Of a stretch of DNA of 64,000 bases, positions 15,925 to 24,157 are shown piece after piece; position 1 is the first letter of the stretch; each line of letters starts with the position of its first letter. The DNA comes from Nitrospira defluvii. Lineage in GTDB: Bacteria; Nitrospirota; Nitrospiria; Nitrospirales; Nitrospiraceae. The position numbers and the translations under genes were made by a program. The stretch lies in contig WYAX01000003.1 of the NCBI GenBank assembly GCA_011525625.1, forward strand, positions 248,001 through 312,000, written 5' to 3'. The notes beneath the pieces were generated by a model that made no database searches, was not told the origin of the DNA, and was given only the letters and a program-made list of their open reading frames with translations.

Positions 15925-16869
15925 CTAGGCTGTCATCAGACGATCAACCACACCACACAGCTCTCGCACCGCATCGGCTGAGGCCTGCAAGGCGCGCCGT
16001 TCTTCGGCCGTCAGCTCATATTCCACAATGGATTCTCCACCGGACCGGCCCAACGTCACCGGCACACCGACAATCACATCCTTCAACCCATATTCCCCTT
16101 CGCACAACATCGCACAGGGGAGCACACGCTTCTGATCGTTCATGATCGCCTCGACCATATCAACCGCGGCAGCCGACGGTGCATAGAACGCGCTGCCGGT
16201 CTTCAGCAATCCCACGATCTCCGCTCCGCCGTCCTGCGTGCGCTTGATCAACGCCGCCAGCCGATCCTGAGACAGCCGGTCGGTAATGGGAGTACCGGCC
16301 ACCGTCGTTTGCCGCACCAACGGCACCATCGTATCGCCGTGGCCGCCCAACACCATGGCTTGCACATCCGTCCCGGACACATGCAACTCTTCCGCAACGA
16401 ACGACCGCAATCGGGCCGTGTCCAGCACCCCTGCCATCCCGAGCACCCGCGATTTCGGCAGCCTGCTGACCTGACGTGCCACATGCACCATGGCGTCCAA
16501 GGGATTGGTGACCAGGAGCAAAATGATGTTCGGCGAACGCGACACCAATTCCTGCACGACGGATCCGACGATCTTGGCGTTCGTCGCCAGCAGTTCATCA
16601 CGGCTCATGCCCGGCTTGCGGGGAATCCCCGAGGTGATGACCGCGATAGACGACCCCGCAGTCTCGTCATAACCGTTCGTCCCGACAACTCTGGTGCTGT
16701 AGCCGCACACCGGGCCGGCCTGGGTAATATCCAAGGCCTTGCCCTGCGGAATCCCCGGAACAATGTCGACGAGCACGACCTCGTAGGCATTCTTCTCGGC
16801 CAGCCGCTGCGCGACCGTTCCCCCGACATTTCCCGCACCCACTACCGTAATTTTTGGTCGTCCCATCAT
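15925..16869 (-). CDS. mdh: Malate dehydrogenase (LDH-like type)
   Basis: A 314-residue NAD-dependent enzyme interconverting malate and oxaloacetate in the TCA or reductive TCA cycle. It shows the Rossmann loop VVGAGNVGG (about 8-16), Asp at the end of the second strand (VVLVDI), the substrate-binding [11 protein letters not shown] loop and the catalytic His in [10 protein letters not shown]. Residues in the active loop (IPRKPGM) are those of malate rather than lactate dehydrogenases. The start has GAGGTGAG just before it; a second ATG follows directly. Confidence 0.95.
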   Translation of the reverse strand: MMGRPKITVVGAGNVGGTVAQRLAEKNAYEVVLVDIVPGIPQGKALDITQAGPVCGYSTRVVGTNGYDETAGSSIAVITSGIPRKPGMSRDELLATNAKIVGSVVQELVSRSPNIILLLVTNPLDAMVHVARQVSRLPKSRVLGMAGVLDTARLRSFVAEELHVSGTDVQAMVLGGHGDTMVPLVRQTTVAGTPITDRLSQDRLAALIKRTQDGGAEIVGLLKTGSAFYAPSAAAVDMVEAIMNDQKRVLPCAMLCEGEYGLKDVIVGVPVTLGRSGGESIVEYELTAEERRALQASADAVRELCGVVDRLMTA

Positions 16870-16876
16870 CTCACCT

Positions 16877-16900
16877 CGTGAAGCGTGAAACGTGAAGCGT
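16877..16900. repeat. Heptamer tandem repeat CGTGAAG/CGTGAAA
   Basis: Three successive heptamers (CGTGAAG, CGTGAAA, CGTGAAG) plus CGT lie just upstream of the mdh start. The array is short and probably arose by slippage. Confidence 0.6.
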
Positions 16901-16937
16901 CAGGCACAAAGTCCCCTTTGTACCCACCGTTTACCCT

Positions 16938-17348
16938 TCACGTCGGTTCATGACCCGTCCAGCCGCCGACCTTGAAATTGATCGTGCAGACAAAATTATC
17001 TCCGTCATAAAAATTCACTTTGATCTTCTTTTTTCCGTACGTCGTCGCGAGAAACTCCTCCGGCGCGTCCACCAGTCCCTGGTAACCGCCAGGAGGATAT
17101 TCGCCCAACTCATGAAACACCACGATCATGCCGGACTTCACTTCCTCAAGAAGCTTGGCCGTACAACGCGGATAAATCTCCCAAAACTTCGCGTCAATCT
17201 CCTCCCGCGTTGGCTCGGGCCGTTCCTCGCCGGGCTTGATGTCCCGATTCGCAAACTTGGCCTGCCGCCGAACGTAGGGATACTGATGTCCCGTGAATAA
17301 CTTATACAGCCAGGGTGGCACGGTCGGTCGTGGTGACGGCTCAGACAT
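16938..17348 (-). CDS. Conserved hypothetical protein
   Basis: A 136-residue soluble protein I do not recognise. It begins with a Pro-rich stretch (SEPSPRPTVPPWLYKLF), has a basic/acidic middle and ends in a beta-rich half (KIKVNFYDGDNFVCTINFKV). There is no signal peptide, membrane helix or clear metal motif, with only two Cys far apart. It lies between mdh and the NorD-like gene on the same strand. The coding frame is convincing by length and context, but no function can be given. Confidence 0.65.
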   Translation of the reverse strand: MSEPSPRPTVPPWLYKLFTGHQYPYVRRQAKFANRDIKPGEERPEPTREEIDAKFWEIYPRCTAKLLEEVKSGMIVVFHELGEYPPGGYQGLVDAPEEFLATTYGKKKIKVNFYDGDNFVCTINFKVGGWTGHEPT

Positions 17349-17387
17349 CGCAGCTCTACTCCAATACTCAAAATCTTGGCCGACCGG

Positions 17388-20300
17388 TTATGCGGTCAGC
17401 CGATGGTAAATCCTCGGAAGCTTCTCCGGCAACCCCTCGACACGATCAATGACCACATATCGGACATCGCCGTACATGCGCCGCACATAGGGGTCCGCCT
17501 GCTTGTCGATCGTGATACAGACCGGCTCGATACCGTTGGCCCGGGCTTCCCGCAACGCCATGCGGGTGTCTTCCAGCGCATACTCATCTTTATATCCGTC
17601 ATCCAACGGGCGTCCGTCGCTGATGATGACCAGTAATCGCGTCTTCGCTTGGCGGGCCAGCAGTTTACTCGCGGCATGCCGAATCGCCGCCCCGTCACGA
17701 TTCTGCTGGAGCGGAACGATTCCCCCTAACTTGGCACCTGCGCGGCCAGTGACCGGCTCATCGAACCCCTTGATCACCACGAAATCCACCTGATGCCGTC
17801 CCTGTCCCGAATACCCATACACGGCGAATTGGTCGCCGATCGCGGTAAGCGCCTCGCACAACAACACTAACCCCTGCTTTTCTATGTCGATGATCCGTCG
17901 CCCTTGTTCCACCTGTCGGCTGGTGGAACCGCTCAGGTCGACCAGAAATGCGGCCGCCACCTCCCGGTCCCGCTTTTCTCGCCGCACATACATCCGTTCC
18001 GATGGTTCCATACCGGCCTTCAGATCAGCGAGCCGACCGACGAGGGCATCCATGTCCAAGTCTTCACCGTCTACCTGGCCGGGCATTCGCCGAAGTCCGG
18101 GGGGACGCAAACTCTCAAAATACCGCCTCAACAGTCGGACCGGTCCGCGCTGAGCCGCCAACGTCTCTTCGACAAACTCGGAGGCGCCCTCGGCCGCTTC
18201 CCGCTCCAGCACACGAGACCAGTTCATGCGATAGTCCTGAATGGCGGCATCCCATTCGTGATACCGCACCGCCTTCGCCCCCCCAACCTTTTCCTCTTGC
18301 GGTTGGCTCCCCTCACCCTCCACCGCCAGCATCTCATCCACCATGCTGGGCGGGCGTCGCCCAGCCACCAATATTTCCTCCGACATCTGCTGCGATCGCG
18401 CCGTGCCGGCTCCTGACGAGCCACCGGAGTCGCCGGCCAGCCCAGCGCTCCCCTCGCTGTCACCCTGGCCGGAAGCCGCACGATCCTCGGCCGTCGAGTC
18501 GGTTCGATCCCTGACCAGATTGGGGTCCATCGCGCCGCGATAGTCCCAGTTGTCCATGGGACGATACGTATCGGAGAGATCCTCCGAGGCCTTTGGAGCA
18601 GGGATCGACTGTTCAGGCGCCTCAGCCTCATCCTGGGTGGGCATTGCCTCTCGACGAACCTTCAGTAATTCGTCCATCCGCACATACAGGCGGTCCGCCA
18701 AGCGCACCGCCTCCTCAGCGCTCGCGTGCGCATGGAAGATGGTCCGACAGAGTCGCCACAGGTCTTCGACTTCGCGTTTCACGGCATCAGGAATCGGAAC
18801 GGACTCTGCTTCGGCAGTGGAGAGAAGTAACAACTGGTCAACGACCAATTCGCGCACCGTCATCCCATGGGCGAGACCTCGGACGCTCACCGCATCTTTG
18901 GCAATCGAGGCCAAATCCCGACTCAGACCCGGATATTCGGCGCGCAGCAAATGCTCCACACGGGCATCCTCGATCAGAGCCCAGAGATCGCGGATCAAAC
19001 CGGGCTGAGGATATCGTGCGAACACGTCCCCCAGGGTGCGGGCTTCCCGTAAGGCCCTGCGCCCATATCGTTGCGCAAGTTCCACCGTCAAGTCCTGCAG
19101 GCAGGCAATGGGCAAGTCGAAGGTACCGAACTCGAGGTGGCCGGCTTCATGCGCAGCCATGACCATATAGAGTCGCACATTCTCGTCGTACGTCGGATAA
19201 CGTCGAACGATAGAGGGAAGCCCGATACTCCGACCGTCTTCACTGACCGTCGCACGCGCCATCGGCTGGGCCGACTCCAGCGCATGGGGCAAGTCATGGA
19301 TTCGCACATCCCGGCCACAGAGCGCCTGCGCAAACAAGCTGACACGCCGGGCGATCTGGCGAAGCGGCACACCACTCATCGCCTGCGACACCGCGCCCAA
19401 CGCCTTCTCCGATTCCATCGCGAAATAGGCGCGTCCCCCGTCGAGGCTGAATTCCAACACCTCCATACCGGAAGCGAACCAGGCCTGGAACTTTTCAACA
19501 GCCCCGTCGGCGGATCCGATCAGGGCGACCAATTCAGGACAACGCCGGAGGTAAGCCAGGGCCGTGTCGGCATCGCGCTCGGCCAGCAGCAGCCCGTAGC
19601 GCAGCACCTGCACCCGCCAGTCGTCGTTCGGCAAACCGCGAAGAATCGACGGGGCCTCTGCCAAGGCCCTAATGCCGGCTTCCGGCGAACGCTCAGCCAT
19701 CTGCGCGCCCAATCGAATGACATGATGACGCTGCCCCTGGTCAGCGATGTCTCGCAGGATAGAGGGACTCGTCCGGAAAAACTCCAATGCCCCCAAATAA
19801 TCCGGTTTCCCGAGACTGTTCTCCACGATCAATTGCATCCCGAACCGCACCCACGGACGCACGAACTCCGGCGTCAACACGGGCGCGATGGAGGGAATTT
19901 GACGGATATATTCCACGGCCAAGGCAAAATCCGTCTCCGCCAGTTCGCAGGCCAACTCCAGCCAGGTGGGCCACTCGTCCGGCGGCAGCACGCCGATGAC
20001 GTCCGGCGCGATGCGAACAAACTCCACCGCCACGTTGGCCTGCCGATCGGCAAGCTCCAGCCCCGCCGTCAGCACGACGCCTCGCTGCGACGGTTCGAGC
20101 AGACCCAGCAGGATCGGACTCTCTTTAAAGAATCGCAGGGCCAAGGCGCCGGAGTCCGCTGCGAGCGCCACTCCCACATCCAACCAGGACAATACCTCGG
20201 CAAGAAGTCCCCGTCGTTGCAATTCCGCCAAGGCGTCAATGGCTCCCCTCGCGGCTTTCGGAGCTTCATCTGTGAGCTCTTCCAGCAGCACCAATACGCC

Positions 20301-20423
20301 GTCCAACGTGTCAGGCCTGGCGGACGACTCGGCGATAGCCGTCACCACTACCGCAGCAGAATCCGGCCCAAGTTGGTCGGCAAGCAGATCAAGAAGTTGT
20401 TGGGACGCGCGCCCAGACGCCAT
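17388..20423 (-). CDS. NorD/CbbO-like VWA-domain protein
   Basis: A protein of about 1011 residues. The N-terminal two thirds are helical repeats rich in Leu/Ala with recurring AEAPSILRGLP-like units. A middle segment has an AHEAGH motif and an acidic, low-complexity linker. A C-terminal von Willebrand A domain (about 825-1000) has an intact MIDAS (DLSGSTS and later DGRPLDD). This is the NorD/CbbO type that works with a MoxR ATPase (NorQ/CbbQ) to activate metalloenzymes such as Rubisco or NO reductase. The likely partner is encoded at 23197-24036, four genes away. The ATG at 20423 is used; the frame runs on upstream without domain character. The client enzyme is unknown. Confidence 0.85.
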   Translation of the reverse strand: MASGRASQQLLDLLADQLGPDSAAVVVTAIAESSARPDTLDGVLVLLEELTDEAPKAARGAIDALAELQRRGLLAEVLSWLDVGVALAADSGALALRFFKESPILLGLLEPSQRGVVLTAGLELADRQANVAVEFVRIAPDVIGVLPPDEWPTWLELACELAETDFALAVEYIRQIPSIAPVLTPEFVRPWVRFGMQLIVENSLGKPDYLGALEFFRTSPSILRDIADQGQRHHVIRLGAQMAERSPEAGIRALAEAPSILRGLPNDDWRVQVLRYGLLLAERDADTALAYLRRCPELVALIGSADGAVEKFQAWFASGMEVLEFSLDGGRAYFAMESEKALGAVSQAMSGVPLRQIARRVSLFAQALCGRDVRIHDLPHALESAQPMARATVSEDGRSIGLPSIVRRYPTYDENVRLYMVMAAHEAGHLEFGTFDLPIACLQDLTVELAQRYGRRALREARTLGDVFARYPQPGLIRDLWALIEDARVEHLLRAEYPGLSRDLASIAKDAVSVRGLAHGMTVRELVVDQLLLLSTAEAESVPIPDAVKREVEDLWRLCRTIFHAHASAEEAVRLADRLYVRMDELLKVRREAMPTQDEAEAPEQSIPAPKASEDLSDTYRPMDNWDYRGAMDPNLVRDRTDSTAEDRAASGQGDSEGSAGLAGDSGGSSGAGTARSQQMSEEILVAGRRPPSMVDEMLAVEGEGSQPQEEKVGGAKAVRYHEWDAAIQDYRMNWSRVLEREAAEGASEFVEETLAAQRGPVRLLRRYFESLRPPGLRRMPGQVDGEDLDMDALVGRLADLKAGMEPSERMYVRREKRDREVAAAFLVDLSGSTSRQVEQGRRIIDIEKQGLVLLCEALTAIGDQFAVYGYSGQGRHQVDFVVIKGFDEPVTGRAGAKLGGIVPLQQNRDGAAIRHAASKLLARQAKTRLLVIISDGRPLDDGYKDEYALEDTRMALREARANGIEPVCITIDKQADPYVRRMYGDVRYVVIDRVEGLPEKLPRIYHRLTA

Positions 20424-20557
20424 GGCTGAATAGTCCGTTGTAAGGGAAGTCGTGGATTGTAAAGGACACAATTTCGCTTGTAAACTGTGTCCGCACGGGC
20501 AAGACCTATCAACCACCGGCAGACTTTTACCTGGGCGAGAGAAACGCGAGGGACGGA

Positions 20558-20998
20558 ATGGCTGAGCCAAGCAAAGAAAGTCTCGAGAAGATGTGGAAGT
20601 ATGTCAAAGGCTTCGCAGAGAAGAGCGGTACGAGCATGCACCCGAATCAGGCGGTGACCAATGCCGTCGTTCTGGGATTGGCCGCACACATCGACGAGTT
20701 AGGCAAGCCACTCTGCCCCTGCAACTTCTACCCCGACAAACAGGCCGAAGCCAAGTTGCGACGCTGGATGTGCGCGTGCGACGAAATGCAGATCTATAAA
20801 TATTGCCATTGCTTGCTTTTCGTAAACGAAGAAGGGCTACCGATCACCGAGTACCTGCCCGAGGACCACGAAGGGCGTCAATGCTACGGCCTCGTCCCTG
20901 ATCCGACCCCAGACAAGGGCCGGGCGCTCCGGCACAAGGCGCTGCCCATGGCGACACAGGAAGTACCTCCTGCCTCCCCTCCGGACCCCGCGGTGTAA
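20558..20998 (+). CDS. Ferredoxin:thioredoxin reductase catalytic (beta) subunit
   Basis: A 146-residue protein with the three Cys-x-Cys groups of the FTR catalytic subunit: CPC in GKPLCPCNFYP, CAC in RRWMCACDEM and CHC in YKYCHCLLF. These hold a [4Fe-4S] cluster and a redox disulphide that passes electrons from ferredoxin to thioredoxin. The middle group has Ala instead of the usual Pro. No FTR alpha subunit is nearby. The C-terminal 30 residues are a Pro-rich extension. It is transcribed divergently from the NorD-like gene, and the next gene begins two bases after its stop. Confidence 0.9.
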   Translation: MAEPSKESLEKMWKYVKGFAEKSGTSMHPNQAVTNAVVLGLAAHIDELGKPLCPCNFYPDKQAEAKLRRWMCACDEMQIYKYCHCLLFVNEEGLPITEYLPEDHEGRQCYGLVPDPTPDKGRALRHKALPMATQEVPPASPPDPAV

Positions 20999-21000
20999 GC

Positions 21001-22248
21001 GTGCGCGGTGACCGCCGACGACAGAGGGCACTGCTGCCATCCCTTCTCCTCTGGTTCCTGTTACCCCTCATCTCCGTCACCGTGTCCGGGTGTCTCCGCA
21101 CGATGGAGGCCATCGACCCGCGATCCTTGCCGGTCAGCAGCCCCTCCGCACGACAGCTCCATGCCCACGTGTCGGTCCTGGCCAGCCCCGAACTAGCCGG
21201 CCGCCAACCGGGCAGCATCGGTAACCGCCAGGCTGCGCACTACATCGAACAACAGTTCCGTAGGGTCGGCCTGCACCCGCTCCCGTCCCTCGGCAGCTAT
21301 CGGCAGACCATTTCTGAACGGATGGGCGACAACATCCTCGGCATCATTCCGCCGAGTGACCATATGGGCACCACACGCTGGATTGTGATCGGTGCCCATT
21401 ATGACCACCTGGGGTACCCGTTTCTGGGAGCCGACGACAACGCCTCGTCCATCGCCATCTTGATCGAAACGGCCCGGAGCCTGCCACACTCTTCCCGGTA
21501 CGGCATCCTGTTCGTCGCATTTAACAGCGAAGAAGCGCCGTACTTCGGCACCGCCGAAATGGGCTCGCAATTTCTGTTTCATCACCTGCCCCCGGAAATC
21601 GGTGCTGCCGACAATCTTCACGCCGTCATCATCATGGACCTGATGGGAGGCGCGCACTGGATGCCGCTCAAGAATGCGATTTTCGCCACCGGCGCGGAGA
21701 AAAGCCCGGAATTCTACCGACACGTCACTCACACGTCGGTGCCATCGCTCACCGTTTTCCCGGTTGGCATTCACCTTGTCGAAGAAATCCCTGACCACGG
21801 GCACAAGGCGTTCAGCGATTATGACGTGTTCCGCAACCACCGGATCCCGTTTCTCTTTCTGTCCGCGGCGCGCTCACCTCGCTATCACACGGCAGGCGAT
21901 GTCGCCAGTACGCTCAACTACGAACGAATGGCCGCCACCGTGGAGTGGCTCAACCGCCTCGTGGCGGTGATGGGACAGGATGAGACCCGGTATACCTTTC
22001 ACCCTCAACGGGTTGAGTTCGCCGACGAAGTCGCATCGTTTCGTGGGATCGTGGAACAGGCGGTACACAAGGAGACGCTCATCCCCGGCACGTCACGCTG
22101 GTCGCTTAGGAAATTGCGGCAGGATGTCGATTGGATGCGGGCGTTGGACGGATCGGCGCCCACACCGCAACAACTGGAACGGCTGGAGCGGATTTCTATT
22201 CGGGTGCAATGCCTGATCGCCGATTATTCAGGGTGCTTTACCTTCTAA
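21001..22248 (+). CDS. M28-family metallopeptidase, lipoprotein
   Basis: A 415-residue protein starting with GTG two bases after the FTR gene. Residues about 1-31 form a lipoprotein signal (basic start, hydrophobic core, lipobox VSGC), so it is probably anchored in the outer membrane. The M28 zinc site is visible: GAHYDHLG, GADDNASS (bridging Asp), NSEEAPYFGTAEMGS (general base Glu-Glu), the Asp in IIMDLMGG and the final His in YHTAGD. M28 enzymes are aminopeptidases or glutaminyl cyclase-like; which applies cannot be told. It is probably co-transcribed with the FTR gene. Confidence 0.85.
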   Translation: MRGDRRRQRALLPSLLLWFLLPLISVTVSGCLRTMEAIDPRSLPVSSPSARQLHAHVSVLASPELAGRQPGSIGNRQAAHYIEQQFRRVGLHPLPSLGSYRQTISERMGDNILGIIPPSDHMGTTRWIVIGAHYDHLGYPFLGADDNASSIAILIETARSLPHSSRYGILFVAFNSEEAPYFGTAEMGSQFLFHHLPPEIGAADNLHAVIIMDLMGGAHWMPLKNAIFATGAEKSPEFYRHVTHTSVPSLTVFPVGIHLVEEIPDHGHKAFSDYDVFRNHRIPFLFLSAARSPRYHTAGDVASTLNYERMAATVEWLNRLVAVMGQDETRYTFHPQRVEFADEVASFRGIVEQAVHKETLIPGTSRWSLRKLRQDVDWMRALDGSAPTPQQLERLERISIRVQCLIADYSGCFTF

Positions 22249-22281
22249 TCACGTCGGGCCTCAGCACTACGCGCGACCCGG

Positions 22282-22767
22282 TCATTGCCACCCGTCGGTC
22301 TCGTACCCCTTGTCCTTCAGACACCGTTCGACAAAGGCGGCATAGTCCTGCCGCGGCTGGAGCGGCTTATAGGTGCCCGCCAGCAGGCCCAATACCGTGC
22401 CGACCGCGCCCCCTGCGGCTGCCCCAATGGCTATACCCGTAGGCCCTCCGATCAACCCGGCAGAGGCCCCCACCGCCGCCCCGCCGATGAGGCCCAAGGT
22501 CGCCCCGGCACCGGCGTTCCCGCTGCGGTTGGTCCCATGGTCCAACCCGGAGCGCTCTGCCTTCAGGCCACACACCGCCGCCTCACGTTCCGCCTGATCC
22601 TTGCCATGCAACTGCAGATAGGTGGTGGGCTTGAGAATCGGCTCCGGACCGGCGCAAGCAACCAGGACCAGAATCATGAAGACGCTGACACCTTGGGCGC
22701 CTCGTGCTCCGATCCGGCGACATTTGCGAACGAGCCGCACCCGGCAGGCTTCTACGTCATCGTGCAT
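22282..22767 (-). CDS. Glycine-zipper lipoprotein
   Basis: A protein of about 161 residues. A signal with lipobox LVAC near residue 38 precedes a short polar part. A glycine-zipper core follows (repeated GxxxG such as GAGATLGLIGGAAVGASAGL and GGAVGTVLGLLAG), typical of small outer-membrane-associated proteins, then a polar tail. The ATG at 22767 follows GGGAGG; the frame extends seven codons further. The family (Rickettsia 17-kDa-like/OsmB-like) has envelope-stress roles, but the function here is unknown. It converges with the peptidase gene. Confidence 0.7.
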   Translation of the reverse strand: MHDDVEACRVRLVRKCRRIGARGAQGVSVFMILVLVACAGPEPILKPTTYLQLHGKDQAEREAAVCGLKAERSGLDHGTNRSGNAGAGATLGLIGGAAVGASAGLIGGPTGIAIGAAAGGAVGTVLGLLAGTYKPLQPRQDYAAFVERCLKDKGYETDGWQ

Positions 22768-22821
22768 ACGGCCTCCCATCGACACCACCCACGATCCCGT
22801 CAGACCTCTCCGCTTGGGGAC

Positions 22822-23157
22822 TCAGGGGAGCTGGAGTTGCGCACGTACCTGCTCCGCTGAACGGCCCTTGACCAGGACCCGTTTCTGCCGACTCCCCGCT
22901 CCGCTCAGAATGACGACCGCACTCGACGGAAGATCACAGAGGCGGGCCAGAAAGCGGCACAACTCGTCGTTCGCTGCCCCGTCAGACGGCGGCGCGGCCA
23001 CACGAATCTTCACCGCCTGACCATGGATCCCGGCACAGGCTGTACGGGAAGCGTTCGGCTGGACATGCACCGCGATGATCGCGCCGTCAGGCCTGGTGCG
23101 AACGATCTCGGCTGCTGATGGAATTCCGCGTTGGCGCTGGGAATCTGCGCTGCTCAC
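22822..23157 (-). CDS. DUF167 (YggU) family protein
   Basis: A protein of about 111 residues with the DUF167 core: VHVQPNASRTACAGIHG, then VKIRVAAPPSDGAANDELCR and the ILSGAGSRQKRVLV strand. The family is small, conserved and of unknown function. The GTG at 23157 is taken as start because it fits the family length; a TTG at 23184 is possible. It lies just downstream of the MoxR-type ATPase gene on the same strand. Confidence 0.85.
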   Translation of the reverse strand: MSSADSQRQRGIPSAAEIVRTRPDGAIIAVHVQPNASRTACAGIHGQAVKIRVAAPPSDGAANDELCRFLARLCDLPSSAVVILSGAGSRQKRVLVKGRSAEQVRAQLQLP

Positions 23158-23196
23158 ACGCTGCCTGCGGACGCCGGACCACAACCGGCACCGGAG

Positions 23197-24036
23197 TTAG
23201 AACACCGCTTTCACAACTTCAACAATGCTACGCAACATGTCCGGATCATCGGTGATCGGACGGGCCAGGGCCACATCGCAGGCGCGTTCAGCCGGAACAC
23301 CCTGCTTGATCAAGGTTGCGGCATAGATCAGCAGCCTCGTGCTGACGCCCTCTTCGAGGCCATGATTCTTCAGATTGCGGACTTTCTCAGCAATCTTCAC
23401 AAGCCGTTGCGCGATCTCGGCACTCACACCGGCCTCGTGCGCCACGACCTGAGCCTCGATCGCCGGCATGGGATAGTCAAATTCGATGGCCATAAAGCGT
23501 TGTTTGGTGCTTTGCTTCAGATCTTTCAGGATGCTTTGATAGCCGGGGTTGTACGAGATGACCAACATGAAGTCATCAACCGCCTCGATGACCTGCCCCT
23601 TCTTCTCGATCGGCAGGAGCCGACGGTCATCGCTCAACGGATGGATGATGACGGTGGTATCTTTGCGGGCCTCGACAATCTCGTCCAAATAAACGATCGC
23701 CCCCTGCTTCACGCCGAGCGTGAGTGGACCGTCCATCCACACCGTCTCCTGGCCCTTCAGGAGGTAGCGACCGACGAGATCGGAAGCGGTCAGGTCTTCA
23801 TGGCACGCCACGGTAATCAACGGCCGGCCCAACCGATAGGCCATGTGCTGGACGAATCGCGTTTTCCCGCAGCCCGTCGGCCCCTTGAGCATGACCGGCA
23901 TCCGGCTCTTGGCGGCAATGGTAAACAGGCCCACCTCACCCCGCACGTCGGCATAAAAGGGCTCCTGGGCAATCCGGTATTGGTCGATGCCTTGTTCGTG
24001 CCCCTTCGAAACCGTCGCCGTTCGCCCCTCGTTCAT
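23197..24036 (-). CDS. MoxR-type AAA+ ATPase (NorQ/CbbQ family)
   Basis: A 279-residue ATPase with Walker [11 protein letters not shown] (about 51-60), Walker B AIVYLDEI, sensor 1 in [13 protein letters not shown] and an arginine-finger region [12 protein letters not shown]. The sequence is of the NirQ/NorQ/CbbQ subgroup. These form hexamers that, with a VWA partner (NorD/CbbO), remodel and activate metalloenzymes. The partner is likely the VWA gene at 17388-20423. The ATG at 24036 follows a GGGGTG element; the upstream in-frame start at 24081 adds unconserved residues. Confidence 0.9.
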   Translation of the reverse strand: MNEGRTATVSKGHEQGIDQYRIAQEPFYADVRGEVGLFTIAAKSRMPVMLKGPTGCGKTRFVQHMAYRLGRPLITVACHEDLTASDLVGRYLLKGQETVWMDGPLTLGVKQGAIVYLDEIVEARKDTTVIIHPLSDDRRLLPIEKKGQVIEAVDDFMLVISYNPGYQSILKDLKQSTKQRFMAIEFDYPMPAIEAQVVAHEAGVSAEIAQRLVKIAEKVRNLKNHGLEEGVSTRLLIYAATLIKQGVPAERACDVALARPITDDPDMLRSIVEVVKAVF

Positions 24037-24157
24037 CGCCACACCCCTACATTGAATTGAGCCAGCCGCATGGTGCGCCACGATAAACGGAAACCAGCAG
24101 GAAGTTCAAGCGATCGGCCGGATGCCATGGGATGCCGACGCCGGCGTCTCCCATTCA

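Noticed and set aside
16877..16900. Possible CRISPR or regulatory array from the heptamer repeats
   Set aside because: Only three 7-base units with no spacers; no CRISPR-like repeat-spacer pattern was seen anywhere in the window.
19071..20429. A 452-codon open frame on the + strand
   Set aside because: It lies wholly antisense to the NorD/CbbO-like gene; composition is Arg/Gly/His/Gln-rich with no domain, the usual shadow of a GC-rich gene.
23131..24060. A 309-codon open frame on the + strand
   Set aside because: Antisense to the MoxR-type ATPase; no family features.
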